Shown here piece after piece: positions 23,999 to 33,316 of a stretch of DNA of 64,000 bases (position 1 is its first letter; each line of letters begins with the position of its first letter). The notes under the pieces were generated by a model, which searched no databases, was not told where the DNA came from, and saw only the letters and a program-made list of their open reading frames with translations. The position numbers and the translations under genes were made by a program. The DNA is from Pseudoalteromonas sp. P1-9 (GTDB lineage: Bacteria > Pseudomonadota > Gammaproteobacteria > Enterobacterales > Alteromonadaceae): contig NZ_LKBD01000002.1 in the NCBI RefSeq assembly GCF_001399975.1, positions 62,001 to 126,000 of the forward strand, written 5' to 3'.

Positions 23999-25876
23999 GT
24001 GCGACTAAAACTATTAGGGTTAACAGCTATATTTTCCTTGTTATCAGCGTGTAGTACAACCGAAAAAACACCGGTTGTTGAAACGGTAAAAACCAAGCCC
24101 GCTGTTGAGGTCAAATTCAGCGCACAAGATTTATATCAAAAAGCCTTATCTAAACGTGATTTTGATAAGATTCAGTTGCTTTATACCGCGCGCGACCGTG
24201 CGATTGAAGAGCAAAACTGGCAGCTTGTTATTACCATTTGCGAGCAACTAATTGAATCGGGTGGCCCTGATAGTGTGCGTAATCAGCTTTATATTGCCTT
24301 GGCTTACACCCAGAAAAAAGATTATCACACGGCATTAGAAACGCTTGAGTCGCTCAATGCCAAACTCACATCCCCAATGCATTTTTTTCTACACCAAGAA
24401 ATTTACGGCAATATATACTCAGCTCAAGCCTTAGCTCATCAGGCGGCACCGTATTTAATTCGCGCGTCAGAAACCGCAAATAAACACAACTTTAAGGCCG
24501 ACAAAGTAAATAAAGCACTGTGGCAGGTGTTAAACCAGCTTTCAATTAAACAGCTTGAAGCACTTAACTCAGGTAGCAGCATTCAACGAGGATGGGTTAG
24601 CTTGGCACTTTATACCCAGCTTTATATTGGCGATGCGACCTCATTACAAGCCGCGCTAAATAAGTGGAATTATGCCTATTCAAACCACCCAGCAAGCTTT
24701 GCTCTGCCTGATAACATGCAGCAGATTATCGATGTGCAACCAATTAATGTGAACCGCATCGCAATTATTTTGCCAAGCAATCAAAGTAAGCAAAAAGCAT
24801 TATCGCAATCATTAAAGGCTGGCATTTTAGCGGCATCAGAAAAACACCCTGATCGTGAATTACACTTTATTAATTCAGCATTGAGCGCAGAACAAATTGC
24901 AGAGCAACTAAATGAACTTGCGCCTGATTTTGTTATTGGCCCACTTTTAAAAGAAAATATTGATAAGTTACAACAAGCAGGAACGCTCGATGCTTATCCT
25001 GCAATGTACCTTAACACCACGCCACAGGCACTTGAGTCGATTGATCACTTTGCCTTTGCACTTAATCCTGAGCATGAAGTAACCCAAGCGGTTTATCACT
25101 TTGTAAATAAAGAGTTTAAAAAGCCACTTGTTATTGCACCAGGCAATCGCTTAGGTAAACGATTAGCCAACCATTTCACCAACCAGTGGTTGGAGTTTTC
25201 TGATAATGAGCCGGAAGTAGGTTTTTATGCAAACAAACGGGATATGCAAAAGCTGGTGCAAGAGCTACTTGAAGTCGACAAGAGTAAACAACGCATTAGG
25301 GAAATCAGCCTAATGTTCAGAGGTAAGCTGCATGAAGAAACACGCTCTCGTCGCGATATTGATGCGATTTATATTATTGCCGATGCCGCGCAAACGCGAC
25401 TGCTGAAACCGTCTTTTGATGTGAATATTTCAACCTTTGCTAAGCGTATTCCTATTTTTGCCAGCTCGCGTAGCCACGATATTAAATCCGATAAAACCGA
25501 CAAAAAAGACTTAGCCGGTTTGTATTTTTCAGAAATTCCGTGGATGCTGCCATTAACAGGCGAACAACAGTCTTTACGCAGTGAATTTGATCAAATCTGG
25601 CCTGAGCACACAACCTTAGAGCAACAGTTGTTCGCCATGGGTTTTGATGCGGTTAAGTTAATTCCGCAATTGCGCCAACTACAAATGGTGCCGGGCAAAA
25701 CATTAACAGGCCTAACAGGTGATCTAACGGTCAATCAAGATGGCGACATTGAACGCGCATTAAAGTGGGCACAATATCGAGAAAAACAAATCGTAACGCT
25801 CGATATTAAGTCGCACAAGCCAACGCCGTTGTTTATTAAGAATCACCAACAAGAAACGCAGGAAGCGGCTTTATAA
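23999..25876 (+). CDS. lpoA: LpoA, outer-membrane lipoprotein activator of PBP1a
   Basis: This 625-residue lipoprotein starts at GTG 23999. Its lipobox LLSACS is at about residue 18, and an N-terminal TPR-like helical half follows. The C-terminal half has a periplasmic-binding-protein fold, beginning NRIAIILPSNQSKQ, with DFVIGPLLKENI and YIIADAAQTRLLKP. It spans the periplasm from the outer membrane to stimulate the peptidoglycan synthase PBP1a. It heads the conserved lpoA-yraN-diaA-dolP cluster. Confidence 0.95.
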   Translation: MRLKLLGLTAIFSLLSACSTTEKTPVVETVKTKPAVEVKFSAQDLYQKALSKRDFDKIQLLYTARDRAIEEQNWQLVITICEQLIESGGPDSVRNQLYIALAYTQKKDYHTALETLESLNAKLTSPMHFFLHQEIYGNIYSAQALAHQAAPYLIRASETANKHNFKADKVNKALWQVLNQLSIKQLEALNSGSSIQRGWVSLALYTQLYIGDATSLQAALNKWNYAYSNHPASFALPDNMQQIIDVQPINVNRIAIILPSNQSKQKALSQSLKAGILAASEKHPDRELHFINSALSAEQIAEQLNELAPDFVIGPLLKENIDKLQQAGTLDAYPAMYLNTTPQALESIDHFAFALNPEHEVTQAVYHFVNKEFKKPLVIAPGNRLGKRLANHFTNQWLEFSDNEPEVGFYANKRDMQKLVQELLEVDKSKQRIREISLMFRGKLHEETRSRRDIDAIYIIADAAQTRLLKPSFDVNISTFAKRIPIFASSRSHDIKSDKTDKKDLAGLYFSEIPWMLPLTGEQQSLRSEFDQIWPEHTTLEQQLFAMGFDAVKLIPQLRQLQMVPGKTLTGLTGDLTVNQDGDIERALKWAQYREKQIVTLDIKSHKPTPLFIKNHQQETQEAAL

Positions 25877-25891
25877 GGCAAAAGGAATAAC

Positions 25892-26263
25892 ATGGGATGG
25901 ACCTCGAGATTATTTAAAAACAGTAAAGAAAAGGGAAACTTTTTCGAACTGCAAGCTGAGCAATATTTAAAGAAACAAGGTTTAACACCAGTAACACGTA
26001 ATTATAATTGCCGTTATGGTGAACTCGACTTAATAATGAAAGACGGTAACACTTTAGTGTTTGTTGAAGTTAAGTACCGCAAGTCAGAGGCGTTTGGCGG
26101 TGCAATTAACGCGTTATCACACGCTAAACAGCAAAAATTAACACGCACCTTGTTTTATTATTTGAAACAAAATAGGCTAGAGGATTGTCCATATAGAGTC
26201 GACTATGTCGCAATAAGCGGGCAGAACTCAGAACAATTTACTTGGATTAAAAGCGCATTTTAG
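25892..26263 (+). CDS. yraN: YraN family (UPF0102) nuclease-like protein
   Basis: The protein has 123 residues. The core RYGELDLIMKDGNTLVFVEVKYR is the Holliday-junction-resolvase-like fold motif (E..D..ExK) of UPF0102. It lies between lpoA and diaA, 15 bases after lpoA and one base before diaA, as in other gammaproteobacteria. The biological role is not settled for the family. Confidence 0.93.
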   Translation: MGWTSRLFKNSKEKGNFFELQAEQYLKKQGLTPVTRNYNCRYGELDLIMKDGNTLVFVEVKYRKSEAFGGAINALSHAKQQKLTRTLFYYLKQNRLEDCPYRVDYVAISGQNSEQFTWIKSAF

Positions 26264-26264
26264 T

Positions 26265-26852
26265 ATGCAAGAACTCGTTAAAGAAATATACACAGAAAGC
26301 ATTCAAGCTCAAATTGCCGCTGGTGAAGCATTACCTAGCGCTTTAGAAGCCGCGGCATTTACCATAGTGCAAAGCCTAATTAACGGCAATAAAGTACTGT
26401 GTTGCGGTGGCAGCAATAATCATATGTTAGCAGCGCATTTTGCCAACTTGCTGGTTAACTTTTATGAAACCGAGCGCCCGTGCTTGCCAGCAATTGCATT
26501 AAGCAACGAATTAACACACCTGTCGAGCTATGCCACAACCGATGCCAACGAAAGCTTTTCGCGCCAAGTACGTGCCTACGGACAAAGTGGTGACTTGCTT
26601 GTGGTGATCACGGTAACCGGTAACGAGAAAGAAGTGATCAGCGCCGTTGAAGCTGCTCTTACCAAAGATATGCAAGTAATTGTATTAAGTGGTGATGATG
26701 GCGGCGAGCTGGCAGGACTATTAGGGCCAAACGATGTTGAAATACGCGTGCCCTCAAAAAGACCGAGCCGAATTATCGAATCTCACTTGTTTAATATCCA
26801 TTGCTTAAGTGAGCTTATCGATTTAACCCTTTTTCCACAGGATGATAGTTAA
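26265..26852 (+). CDS. diaA: DiaA, DnaA initiator-associating protein (SIS fold)
   Basis: The protein has 195 residues and a single SIS domain of the GmhA type: KVLCCGGSNNHMLAAHFANLLV, then GDLLVVITVTGNEKEVISAV and PSKRPSRIIESHL. DiaA forms a tetramer that promotes cooperative DnaA binding at oriC. The family also resembles phosphoheptose isomerase, but the position between yraN and dolP favours DiaA. Its stop overlaps the dolP start by one base. Confidence 0.92.
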   Translation: MQELVKEIYTESIQAQIAAGEALPSALEAAAFTIVQSLINGNKVLCCGGSNNHMLAAHFANLLVNFYETERPCLPAIALSNELTHLSSYATTDANESFSRQVRAYGQSGDLLVVITVTGNEKEVISAVEAALTKDMQVIVLSGDDGGELAGLLGPNDVEIRVPSKRPSRIIESHLFNIHCLSELIDLTLFPQDDS

Positions 26853-27415
26853 TGAAATTTAAATTAGCTGTTGTTGCATCTATTGTTCTTTTACAAGGAT
26901 GTAGCGCTGCCATTGTCGCTGGTACTGCAGGCGCAGTAACATCAGCAACCGATCGCCGCACGCTTGGCACACAGATTGATGATAACAACCTTGAAATCAA
27001 AGCCACACTGGCCTTAAAAGACGACGAGCAGTTAGCGAAATTTAGCAATATTATTGTGGTGAGCTTAAATGGCCGCGTATTACTGATTGGCCAAACGCCA
27101 ACCACAGAAATGCGCGCTAAAGCCGAAGCGATTGTAAAACCAATACGTGGCGTTGAAAAAATCCATAATCAAATTCGTATTGGTAACATCACAGGTGTTA
27201 GTACCAAAACACACGATACTTGGCTAACTTCCAAGGTAAAAACCATGTTGGTATCTGAAGAAAGTGTCAGTGCTAATGATATCAAAGTGATTACCGAAAA
27301 CGGGGAAGTCTTTTTAATGGGACTCGTTACAGAACAAGAAGCTAATTTAGCAGCCGACGTTGCCCGCCATGTTTCGGGAGTCGAAAAAGTAATAAAAGTA
27401 TTCGAATACCTTTAA
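26852..27415 (+). CDS. dolP: DolP (YraP), dual-BON outer-membrane lipoprotein
   Basis: The protein has 187 residues. The lipobox LLQGCSA sits at about residues 13-17, and two BON domains (about 45-115 and 125-187) carry the LNGRVLLIGQTPT and NGEVFLMGLVTEQEA motifs. It localises to the outer membrane and division site and supports envelope integrity and BamA function. It is the last gene of the lpoA cluster and is followed by a terminator. Confidence 0.95.
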   Translation: MKFKLAVVASIVLLQGCSAAIVAGTAGAVTSATDRRTLGTQIDDNNLEIKATLALKDDEQLAKFSNIIVVSLNGRVLLIGQTPTTEMRAKAEAIVKPIRGVEKIHNQIRIGNITGVSTKTHDTWLTSKVKTMLVSEESVSANDIKVITENGEVFLMGLVTEQEANLAADVARHVSGVEKVIKVFEYL

Positions 27416-27438
27416 GGCGCTGTTAGCGCCTTTTTTAT
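27415..27438 (+). terminator. Terminator of the lpoA-yraN-diaA-dolP operon
   Basis: GGCGC-TGTTA-GCGCC followed by TTTTTT, directly after the dolP stop. Confidence 0.9.
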
Positions 27439-27459
27439 TATAAAAATAAGAATAAAAAC

Positions 27460-28425
27460 ATGCGCCATTATTTAATTTTACCGCTACTGCTATTTGCAGT
27501 ATTCACATTACACGCCAAGCAGCATTTTGCTACGCCTTATAGCGAACGTGTTTATGTTACCCAAATCACCAAAGCATTTGCTGATGAAGTAAATCGCGAA
27601 TTGGGACTTAACATTATTTTTCATAGCGGTGAAAGCCTTTATAAGCACAATGAAATTTACCGCGCACTGCGCACAAACCAAATACAATTTGGTGAAATAT
27701 TTATCGCTCGTTTAAGTAATCATGGTGCTATCTATCAACTCGACAACTTACCGTTTTTAGCCACAAATTTTAGCAGCGCTCAACAACTAGCTAAGCAACA
27801 AGCCATTGAATTACGCAGCCAATTTGCCGAGCACGGATTACACCTGTTATTTACCAACCCTTGGCCGCCACAAGGCTTATTTACTAGTAAAGCAATCAAA
27901 ACTGCAAACGATTTAAGTGGCCTTAAGGTTAGAAGCTACAGCGCAATGACGGCAAAATTAGCAAACCACCTTAAAATGATCCCAACCGCCGTTTCAAGCG
28001 CTGAGATTTCACAAGCATTTGCCACCGGTATGATTGAAGCAATGATCACCTCGCCAGCGACGGGAGTTTCGAGCAGAGCGTGGCAATTTAGTCGCTATTA
28101 CACACCAATCAATGCCTGGATCCCAAAAAATATGGTGCTAATGAACCATGCCCTGTATCAATCGTTAACCCCAACGCAAAAACAGAAACTGAAACAAATC
28201 GTGAACAAGTATCAGCAGCGTGCATGGCAACAAGCTGAGCAGCAAACCACACAGATGACCAAGTTATTAGCGGATAACGGCATGATTATTTCGCCTGTGA
28301 GCGATAGTTTATCGCAGAGTTTAAAAATTGTTGGCGCTAACATGGCGCAAGAATGGGCACTCAATGCAACACAAAGCGAGTTACACGTGCTGCAAAAATT
28401 TAAGGAGCAACAAAATGCTCAATAA
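27460..28425 (+). CDS. TRAP transporter solute-binding protein (DctP family)
   Basis: The protein has 321 residues. An N-terminal signal peptide (LILPLLLFAVFTLHA) precedes the DctP fold with YQLDNLPFLATNFSSA, LSGLKVRSYSAMTAKLA and MIEAMITSPATGVS. It captures an organic-acid-type solute in the periplasm and hands it to the DctQM permease encoded next. The usual Arg that binds the carboxylate is present in the KVRSY strand. The substrate cannot be told from sequence. It is first in a three-gene TRAP operon. Confidence 0.9.
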   Translation: MRHYLILPLLLFAVFTLHAKQHFATPYSERVYVTQITKAFADEVNRELGLNIIFHSGESLYKHNEIYRALRTNQIQFGEIFIARLSNHGAIYQLDNLPFLATNFSSAQQLAKQQAIELRSQFAEHGLHLLFTNPWPPQGLFTSKAIKTANDLSGLKVRSYSAMTAKLANHLKMIPTAVSSAEISQAFATGMIEAMITSPATGVSSRAWQFSRYYTPINAWIPKNMVLMNHALYQSLTPTQKQKLKQIVNKYQQRAWQQAEQQTTQMTKLLADNGMIISPVSDSLSQSLKIVGANMAQEWALNATQSELHVLQKFKEQQNAQ

Positions 28426-28879
28426 ATTAAATGCGTTCAACATGAAAGTGAGCATTTTACTTATCGTTGCGATTTTTTTGTTAGTGCTCAGCCAAATCGT
28501 ATTACGTTTGTTTAATTTGTACATTCCGTCACTGAATGAGATATGCGGATATTTGCTGATCAGCAGTTTTTTCTTGGCGTTAGGCTATAGCTTTGAACAA
28601 GAGAAACATATTCGTGTGGCTCTAGTGTTTGAATTCGACAACCCCAATCTCAGTCATTACGCCCAAGTGGTTAGCTATTTAACAGCGACCTTAATTTGCA
28701 CCTTTATTAGCTATGCATGTATTCAGCTAACGCTCGACTCTTATCATTTTCATGAAGTATCTAGCGGTGAGATTGCTATTTTAGAATGGCCCATTCAAGC
28801 TATTATGGCTTATGCCAGCTGCGTAACAACGATTACCATTGCATTTAAGGGATTGGAGGTACTACGTGGACATAGTTAG
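28415..28879 (+). CDS. TRAP transporter small permease (DctQ family)
   Basis: The protein has 154 residues and four membrane helices, including the QIVLRLFN..SLNEICGYLLISSFFLALGYSF region typical of DctQ. ATG 28415 is chosen because AAGGAG lies eight bases before it. This start lies inside the end of the DctP gene, so the two overlap by 11 bases. It binds the large permease DctM. Confidence 0.9.
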   Translation: MLNKLNAFNMKVSILLIVAIFLLVLSQIVLRLFNLYIPSLNEICGYLLISSFFLALGYSFEQEKHIRVALVFEFDNPNLSHYAQVVSYLTATLICTFISYACIQLTLDSYHFHEVSSGEIAILEWPIQAIMAYASCVTTITIAFKGLEVLRGHS

Positions 28880-30128
28880 CCTTAGCGCTATTTTGGCGGC
28901 TATTTTTGCCACTTTACTGCTAACAGGCGTATGGATTGGTTTTAGTTTAATTGGCGTTGCTTTAGTAGCACTTATTCTTAATAACAATTCGGCTATCGAC
29001 CTGATATTTGCAGGCACTGCATTTGCGCATTTAACACCGTGGTCATTGATCGCTTTACCGCTATTTATTTGGATGGGCGAACTACTATACAAAGCTAAAG
29101 TAGCTGATGACTTATTTAATGGTTTAAGCCCGGTACTGGAAAAGTTACCGGGGGGACACTTACACATTAACGTGTTTGGCTCTGGTATTTTTGCGGCTTT
29201 ATCTGGGTCATCTGCAGCTACTGCCGCAACAATTGGGCGTATGACTATTCCGGAACTAAAAAAACGCGGTTATAACGAGCAAGATATTTATGGCTCGCTC
29301 GCTGGTTCTGCTACTCTTGGACTACTAATTCCACCGTCGATTATTTTGATTGTGTATGGCGTTGCTGCGGATATTTCCATTGCAGACCTATTTATTGCAG
29401 GCATTCTGCCAGGGCTAATTTTATTAGCGCTGTTTTCCACTTATATTGCGATTCGCGGCTACTTAAAACCGTTAGATAAAAGCCAACTCATTGCAAGCTC
29501 AGGTAGTCCATTAACGTTACTTCCAATCATCTCGTTAATCACATTTGTTATTGCTGCCATCTACTTCGGCTTTGCAACACCCAGTGAGTCTGCGGTGTTA
29601 GGTATAGTAGGTAGCTTTATTTTGATTAAAGCAAAAAAACGACTGACGCTAGAGCTGGTTAAGCAAAGCTTAGTAGATGCGGCGATGACCACAGCTATGA
29701 TATTACTGATTTTACTCGGTGCGAGTTTTGTTACCATCGCGATGGGCTTTTTACAATTACCTGCAACACTTGCCACTTGGATAGCCAGCCTAGAACTTGG
29801 TAACTATCAACTGCTAATCTATTTAACCTTAGCATTTATTTTATTAGGGTTATTTTTAGATGGTATTTCGATTATTGTGCTGACCGCAGCCATACTCTTA
29901 CCTATTGTAGAGCTAGCTGGCATCGACCTCATTTGGTTTGGTATCTACTTGGTTGTGGTGGTAGAAATATCGCAAATTACGCCGCCGATTGGCTTTAACT
30001 TATTTGTTTTAAAGTCTCTCACCAATGCCTCTCTGGCTCAGCTGGCAAAAGCCTGCCTACCGTACTTTTTGATTATTTTACTGATGCTTGGTTTATTAGT
30101 GATGTTTCCAGAGATTGTTACAAGGTAG
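28866..30128 (+). CDS. TRAP transporter large permease (DctM family)
   Basis: The protein has 420 residues and about 12 membrane helices. The family signature segments are present: TPWSLIALPLFIWMGELL, ALSGSSAATAATIGRMTIPEL and LIPPSIILIVYGVAADISI. It is the ion-coupled translocation subunit. GTG 28866 is preferred: GGAGGT stands seven bases upstream, and the more upstream in-frame codon has no such site. It overlaps the dctQ end by 14 bases. Confidence 0.92.
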   Translation: MDIVSLSAILAAIFATLLLTGVWIGFSLIGVALVALILNNNSAIDLIFAGTAFAHLTPWSLIALPLFIWMGELLYKAKVADDLFNGLSPVLEKLPGGHLHINVFGSGIFAALSGSSAATAATIGRMTIPELKKRGYNEQDIYGSLAGSATLGLLIPPSIILIVYGVAADISIADLFIAGILPGLILLALFSTYIAIRGYLKPLDKSQLIASSGSPLTLLPIISLITFVIAAIYFGFATPSESAVLGIVGSFILIKAKKRLTLELVKQSLVDAAMTTAMILLILLGASFVTIAMGFLQLPATLATWIASLELGNYQLLIYLTLAFILLGLFLDGISIIVLTAAILLPIVELAGIDLIWFGIYLVVVVEISQITPPIGFNLFVLKSLTNASLAQLAKACLPYFLIILLMLGLLVMFPEIVTR

Positions 30129-30160
30129 CATTATCGTAGGTTGTAAAAATCGCAGGTTAT

Positions 30161-30189
30161 AAAAAAACCGGCTATTGCCGGTTTTTTTT
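30161..30189. terminator. Bidirectional terminator between the TRAP operon and sspB
   Basis: A-run, ACCGGC-TATT-GCCGGT, T-run: a symmetric hairpin that can serve the TRAP operon on the plus strand and sspAB on the minus strand. Confidence 0.9.
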
Positions 30190-30193
30190 GCGA

Positions 30194-30616
30194 TTACTTA
30201 ACCACTTTTAAATGCGAACCACGCTTTTTCGGTGGTTCATCATTACCATCACCCTCTGGTGGTGTTTCTTGTGATTCAACCTCTGCTGGTGCTTCATATT
30301 CTGAAAAGTCTTCAGGGGTAAACACTGTACCTTCGCCATTTTCTCTTGCGTAAATAGCAAGTACGGAGCCAATTGGTACCACCACACGCATTGGTTGACC
30401 ACCAAAACGTGCATTAAAGCTTACTTCATGATTATCCATATGAAACTGTGCAACCGCACTTGGGTTGATGTTCAACACAATTTGTCCGTCTTGCACAAAC
30501 TGCATTGGCACAGTGACATTTGGAAATTCTGCATTCACCACTAAATGCGGTGTACATTGATTGTCTACAATCCAATCAAAGAAAGCTCTCAGTAAATAAG
30601 GGCGATTAGAAGTCAT
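30194..30616 (-). CDS. sspB: ClpXP protease specificity-enhancing factor SspB
   Basis: The protein has 140 residues. The N-terminal substrate-binding fold has RPYLLRAFFDWIVDNQCTPHL and SFNARFGGQP. An acidic flexible linker leads to the basic C-terminal tail RGSHLKVVK, the ClpX-binding XB motif. SspB delivers ssrA-tagged proteins to ClpXP. Its start overlaps the sspA stop by one base. Confidence 0.96.
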   Translation of the reverse strand: MTSNRPYLLRAFFDWIVDNQCTPHLVVNAEFPNVTVPMQFVQDGQIVLNINPSAVAQFHMDNHEVSFNARFGGQPMRVVVPIGSVLAIYARENGEGTVFTPEDFSEYEAPAEVESQETPPEGDGNDEPPKKRGSHLKVVK

Positions 30617-31239
30617 TAAAGTCGAATCTCGCGCTCAGCTTCAGTTAATGATGCTTGGAACGACTCACGCTCAAATAAACGCATCATGTAGTCTTTAAGC
30701 TCTTTGCTACCTTGACCTGTAAGTTCAATACCGAACTCAGGTAAGCGCCACAGTAGTGGTGCTAGGTAACAATCAATTAAGCTAAACTCTTCGCTCATAA
30801 AGTAAGGCGCTTCACCAAAAATAGGTGCAATCGCTAATAAGCCTTCTGTTAACTCACGACGTGACGCATCAACATCAACACCTGCTTCAATTTTCTTAGC
30901 AAGGCTATACCAGTCGTTTTCGATGCGGTGCATCATTAAACGGCTGCGACCACGCATAACTGGGTATACAGGCATTAGTGGTGGGTGAGGAAAACGCTCG
31001 TCAAGGTATTCCATGATGATGTTTGCTTCGTATAAACCAAGCTCACGATCGATCAATGTTGGTACAGTGCCGTAAGGGTTAATTTCATGTAACGCTTCTG
31101 GCAAATTGTCCTTTTCTGCTAGGTGAATATCAACACTTACGCCTTTCTCTGCAAGTACGATACGCACTTGGTGGCTATACATACAGTTTTCACCAGAAAA
31201 CAGTGTCATCACAGGGCGCTTATTGGCAGCTACAGCCAT
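30616..31239 (-). CDS. sspA: Stringent starvation protein A, RNA polymerase-associated
   Basis: The protein has 207 residues and a glutathione-S-transferase-like fold (MTLFSGENCMYSHQVRIVLAEKGV; NPYGTVPTLIDRELGLYEANIIMEYLDERFPHPPLMP). It is typical of SspA, which binds RNA polymerase in stationary phase and lacks GST activity. It is co-transcribed with sspB and lies downstream of petABC in the same direction, separated by a terminator. Confidence 0.96.
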   Translation of the reverse strand: MAVAANKRPVMTLFSGENCMYSHQVRIVLAEKGVSVDIHLAEKDNLPEALHEINPYGTVPTLIDRELGLYEANIIMEYLDERFPHPPLMPVYPVMRGRSRLMMHRIENDWYSLAKKIEAGVDVDASRRELTEGLLAIAPIFGEAPYFMSEEFSLIDCYLAPLLWRLPEFGIELTGQGSKELKDYMMRLFERESFQASLTEAEREIRL

Positions 31240-31266
31240 GCTTTCCTCCAGTATATTAAAAACAGC

Positions 31267-31288
31267 AATAGGGGCTTAAGCCCCTATT
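31267..31288 (-). terminator. Terminator after petC
   Basis: The 11-bp perfect palindrome AATAGGGGCTT/AAGCCCCTATT is followed on the minus strand by a T-run. It separates the bc1 operon from sspA. Confidence 0.85.
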
Positions 31289-31316
31289 ACAAATTTTGTG
31301 CTAAAAAGTGTGCAAA

Positions 31317-32054
31317 TTAATGCACATCTCTCCAGTATTCTTTCTTCAGTAAGAACGCTAGGATAAACAGGATTACTAGGAAACCTAATACCTTATAACC
31401 AATCGCTTCTGACTGTAAACGTGTTGGTTCACCAACATACGCTAAGAAGTTAGTTAAGTCACGTACCGCTTGGTCGTACTCGTCATCGCTCATTTCGCCT
31501 GAACCATCAGTCGTAATTTCAACAACTTTCTTAACTTTAACGCCGTGTTCTTCAACTTCTTCGAAACGCGCAGTAGGTACACCTTGCAACTCTTGCAATA
31601 CGTGTGGCATACCAACCGATGGGAATACAGTGTTGTTTACACCAAATGGACGACTTTCATCAACATAGAAAGACTTCAGGTAAGTGTAAATCCAATCTGC
31701 ACCACGAACACGTGCTACTAACGTTAGATCTGGTGGCGCAGCACCAAACCATTTTGCAGCATCGTCTTGCTCGATTGCGTTAAGAATGTGGCTACCTACT
31801 TTTGAACCATCAAAAATAAGTTGCTCTTCGCCCACTTTAGTTGGAATACCGATATCACGGAATGTACGCTCATAACGCTGGTACTGCATTTGGTGACAAC
31901 CTAAGCAGTAGTTCATGAACGTTTTAGCACCACGTTGTAACGATGCTTTGTCCGTTAGATCATGATTCGCTTCTAAAAGTGGAACCGACGGGCCTGCTGC
32001 CATTGTTAGTGAAGGCAACAAAGCGAATAAACCAATAATTAGCTTTTTCATCAT
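31317..32054 (-). CDS. petC: Cytochrome c1 subunit of the bc1 complex
   Basis: The protein has 245 residues. A signal peptide precedes the single heme-c site CLGCH in FMNYCLGCHQMQYQRY. A C-terminal membrane anchor (LGFLVILFILAFLL) ends in a KKEYW tail. It accepts electrons from the Rieske centre and passes them to soluble cytochrome c. It is the last gene of petABC and overlaps petB by four bases. Confidence 0.96.
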   Translation of the reverse strand: MMKKLIIGLFALLPSLTMAAGPSVPLLEANHDLTDKASLQRGAKTFMNYCLGCHQMQYQRYERTFRDIGIPTKVGEEQLIFDGSKVGSHILNAIEQDDAAKWFGAAPPDLTLVARVRGADWIYTYLKSFYVDESRPFGVNNTVFPSVGMPHVLQELQGVPTARFEEVEEHGVKVKKVVEITTDGSGEMSDDEYDQAVRDLTNFLAYVGEPTRLQSEAIGYKVLGFLVILFILAFLLKKEYWRDVH

Positions 32055-33316
32055 TTCGTTAACCTCTCTGGCACTGGCTTAGTCTTTTCGTTTTTACTGT
32101 AGAAGAACAGTAATACGAAGAACATGAAGTAAGTTACAGTCGTAATTTGTGATAACACAGTTTTAAAGTCTGTTTGTGGTGTCGCACCAACCCAACCTAG
32201 GATGATGAAAGTAACAACAAACTGAGCAATGTTTAACTTGTGGAAGCCACAACGGTAACGAATTGATTTCACTTTACCACGGTCAATCCAAGGTAGTAAC
32301 GCAAGCACAACAATTGATGCGCCCATCGCGATTACACCTAGTAGCTTATCAGGGATAGCACGTAGGATTGCGTAGAATGGTGTGAAGTACCAAACAGGGA
32401 AAATATGCTCAGGCGTCTTCAACGGGTTTGCCGCTTCAAAGTTCGGCGCTTCTAAAAAGAAACCACCCATCTCTGGCGCAAAGAAAACAACCCAGCAGAA
32501 CAAGATTAAGAAACCTGTTACACCTACAATATCTTTTACTGTGTAGTAAGGGTGGAACGGAATCGCGTCAACGATATCTTTCTTATCTGTGTAATATTCA
32601 TGGAATTTGAATTTAGCCTTATCTTCTTCAGCAACAGTGCCTTTCTTACGTTTAATTTCAACACCGTCAGGGTTATTTGAACCCACTTCGTGAAGTGCAA
32701 TAATGTGTAAGAAAATTAAGATAACAAGTACTAATGGTAATGCAATTACGTGTAGTGCGAAGAAGCGGTTAAGCGTTGCACCAGAGATTACGTAGTCACC
32801 ACGGATCCACTGAGTAAGGTCTTCACCAATCACTGGAATCGCACCAAATAGCGAGATAATTACCTGCGCACCCCAGAAAGACATTTGTCCCCAAGGTAGT
32901 AAGTAACCCATAAATGCTTCAGCCATTAGCGCTAAGAAGATAAACATACCGAATAACCACAGTAGTTCACGTGGTTTTTGGTAAGAACCGTAGATCATGC
33001 CGCGGAACATATGCAGGTATACAACAACGAAGAATGCAGAGGCACCCGTTGAGTGTAAATAACGCAGTAACCAACCGTATTCTACATCACGCATGATGTA
33101 TTCAACTGAAGCAAACGCGCCTTCTGCTGAAGGAACATAGTTCATTGTTAACCAAATACCCGTTACGATTTGGTTAACAAGTACTAACATGGCTAATGAA
33201 CCAAAGAAGTACCAGAAGTTAAAGTTTTTTGGCGCAGGATATTGTGCAATGTGCATATTCCAAACGCGAGTCATCGGAATACGCTGATCAATCCAATCGA
33301 TAATATTCGCAAACAT
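32051..33316 (-). CDS. petB: Cytochrome b subunit of the bc1 complex
   Basis: The protein has 421 residues and eight membrane helices. It has the heme-binding histidine pairs (YLHSTGASAFFVVVYLHM and RFFALHVIALPLVLVILIFLHI), the quinol-site motif GQMSFWGAQVI and a PEW-type segment. It carries the two b hemes and the Qo/Qi sites. Its start coincides with the petA stop. Confidence 0.97.
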   Translation of the reverse strand: MFANIIDWIDQRIPMTRVWNMHIAQYPAPKNFNFWYFFGSLAMLVLVNQIVTGIWLTMNYVPSAEGAFASVEYIMRDVEYGWLLRYLHSTGASAFFVVVYLHMFRGMIYGSYQKPRELLWLFGMFIFLALMAEAFMGYLLPWGQMSFWGAQVIISLFGAIPVIGEDLTQWIRGDYVISGATLNRFFALHVIALPLVLVILIFLHIIALHEVGSNNPDGVEIKRKKGTVAEEDKAKFKFHEYYTDKKDIVDAIPFHPYYTVKDIVGVTGFLILFCWVVFFAPEMGGFFLEAPNFEAANPLKTPEHIFPVWYFTPFYAILRAIPDKLLGVIAMGASIVVLALLPWIDRGKVKSIRYRCGFHKLNIAQFVVTFIILGWVGATPQTDFKTVLSQITTVTYFMFFVLLFFYSKNEKTKPVPERLTK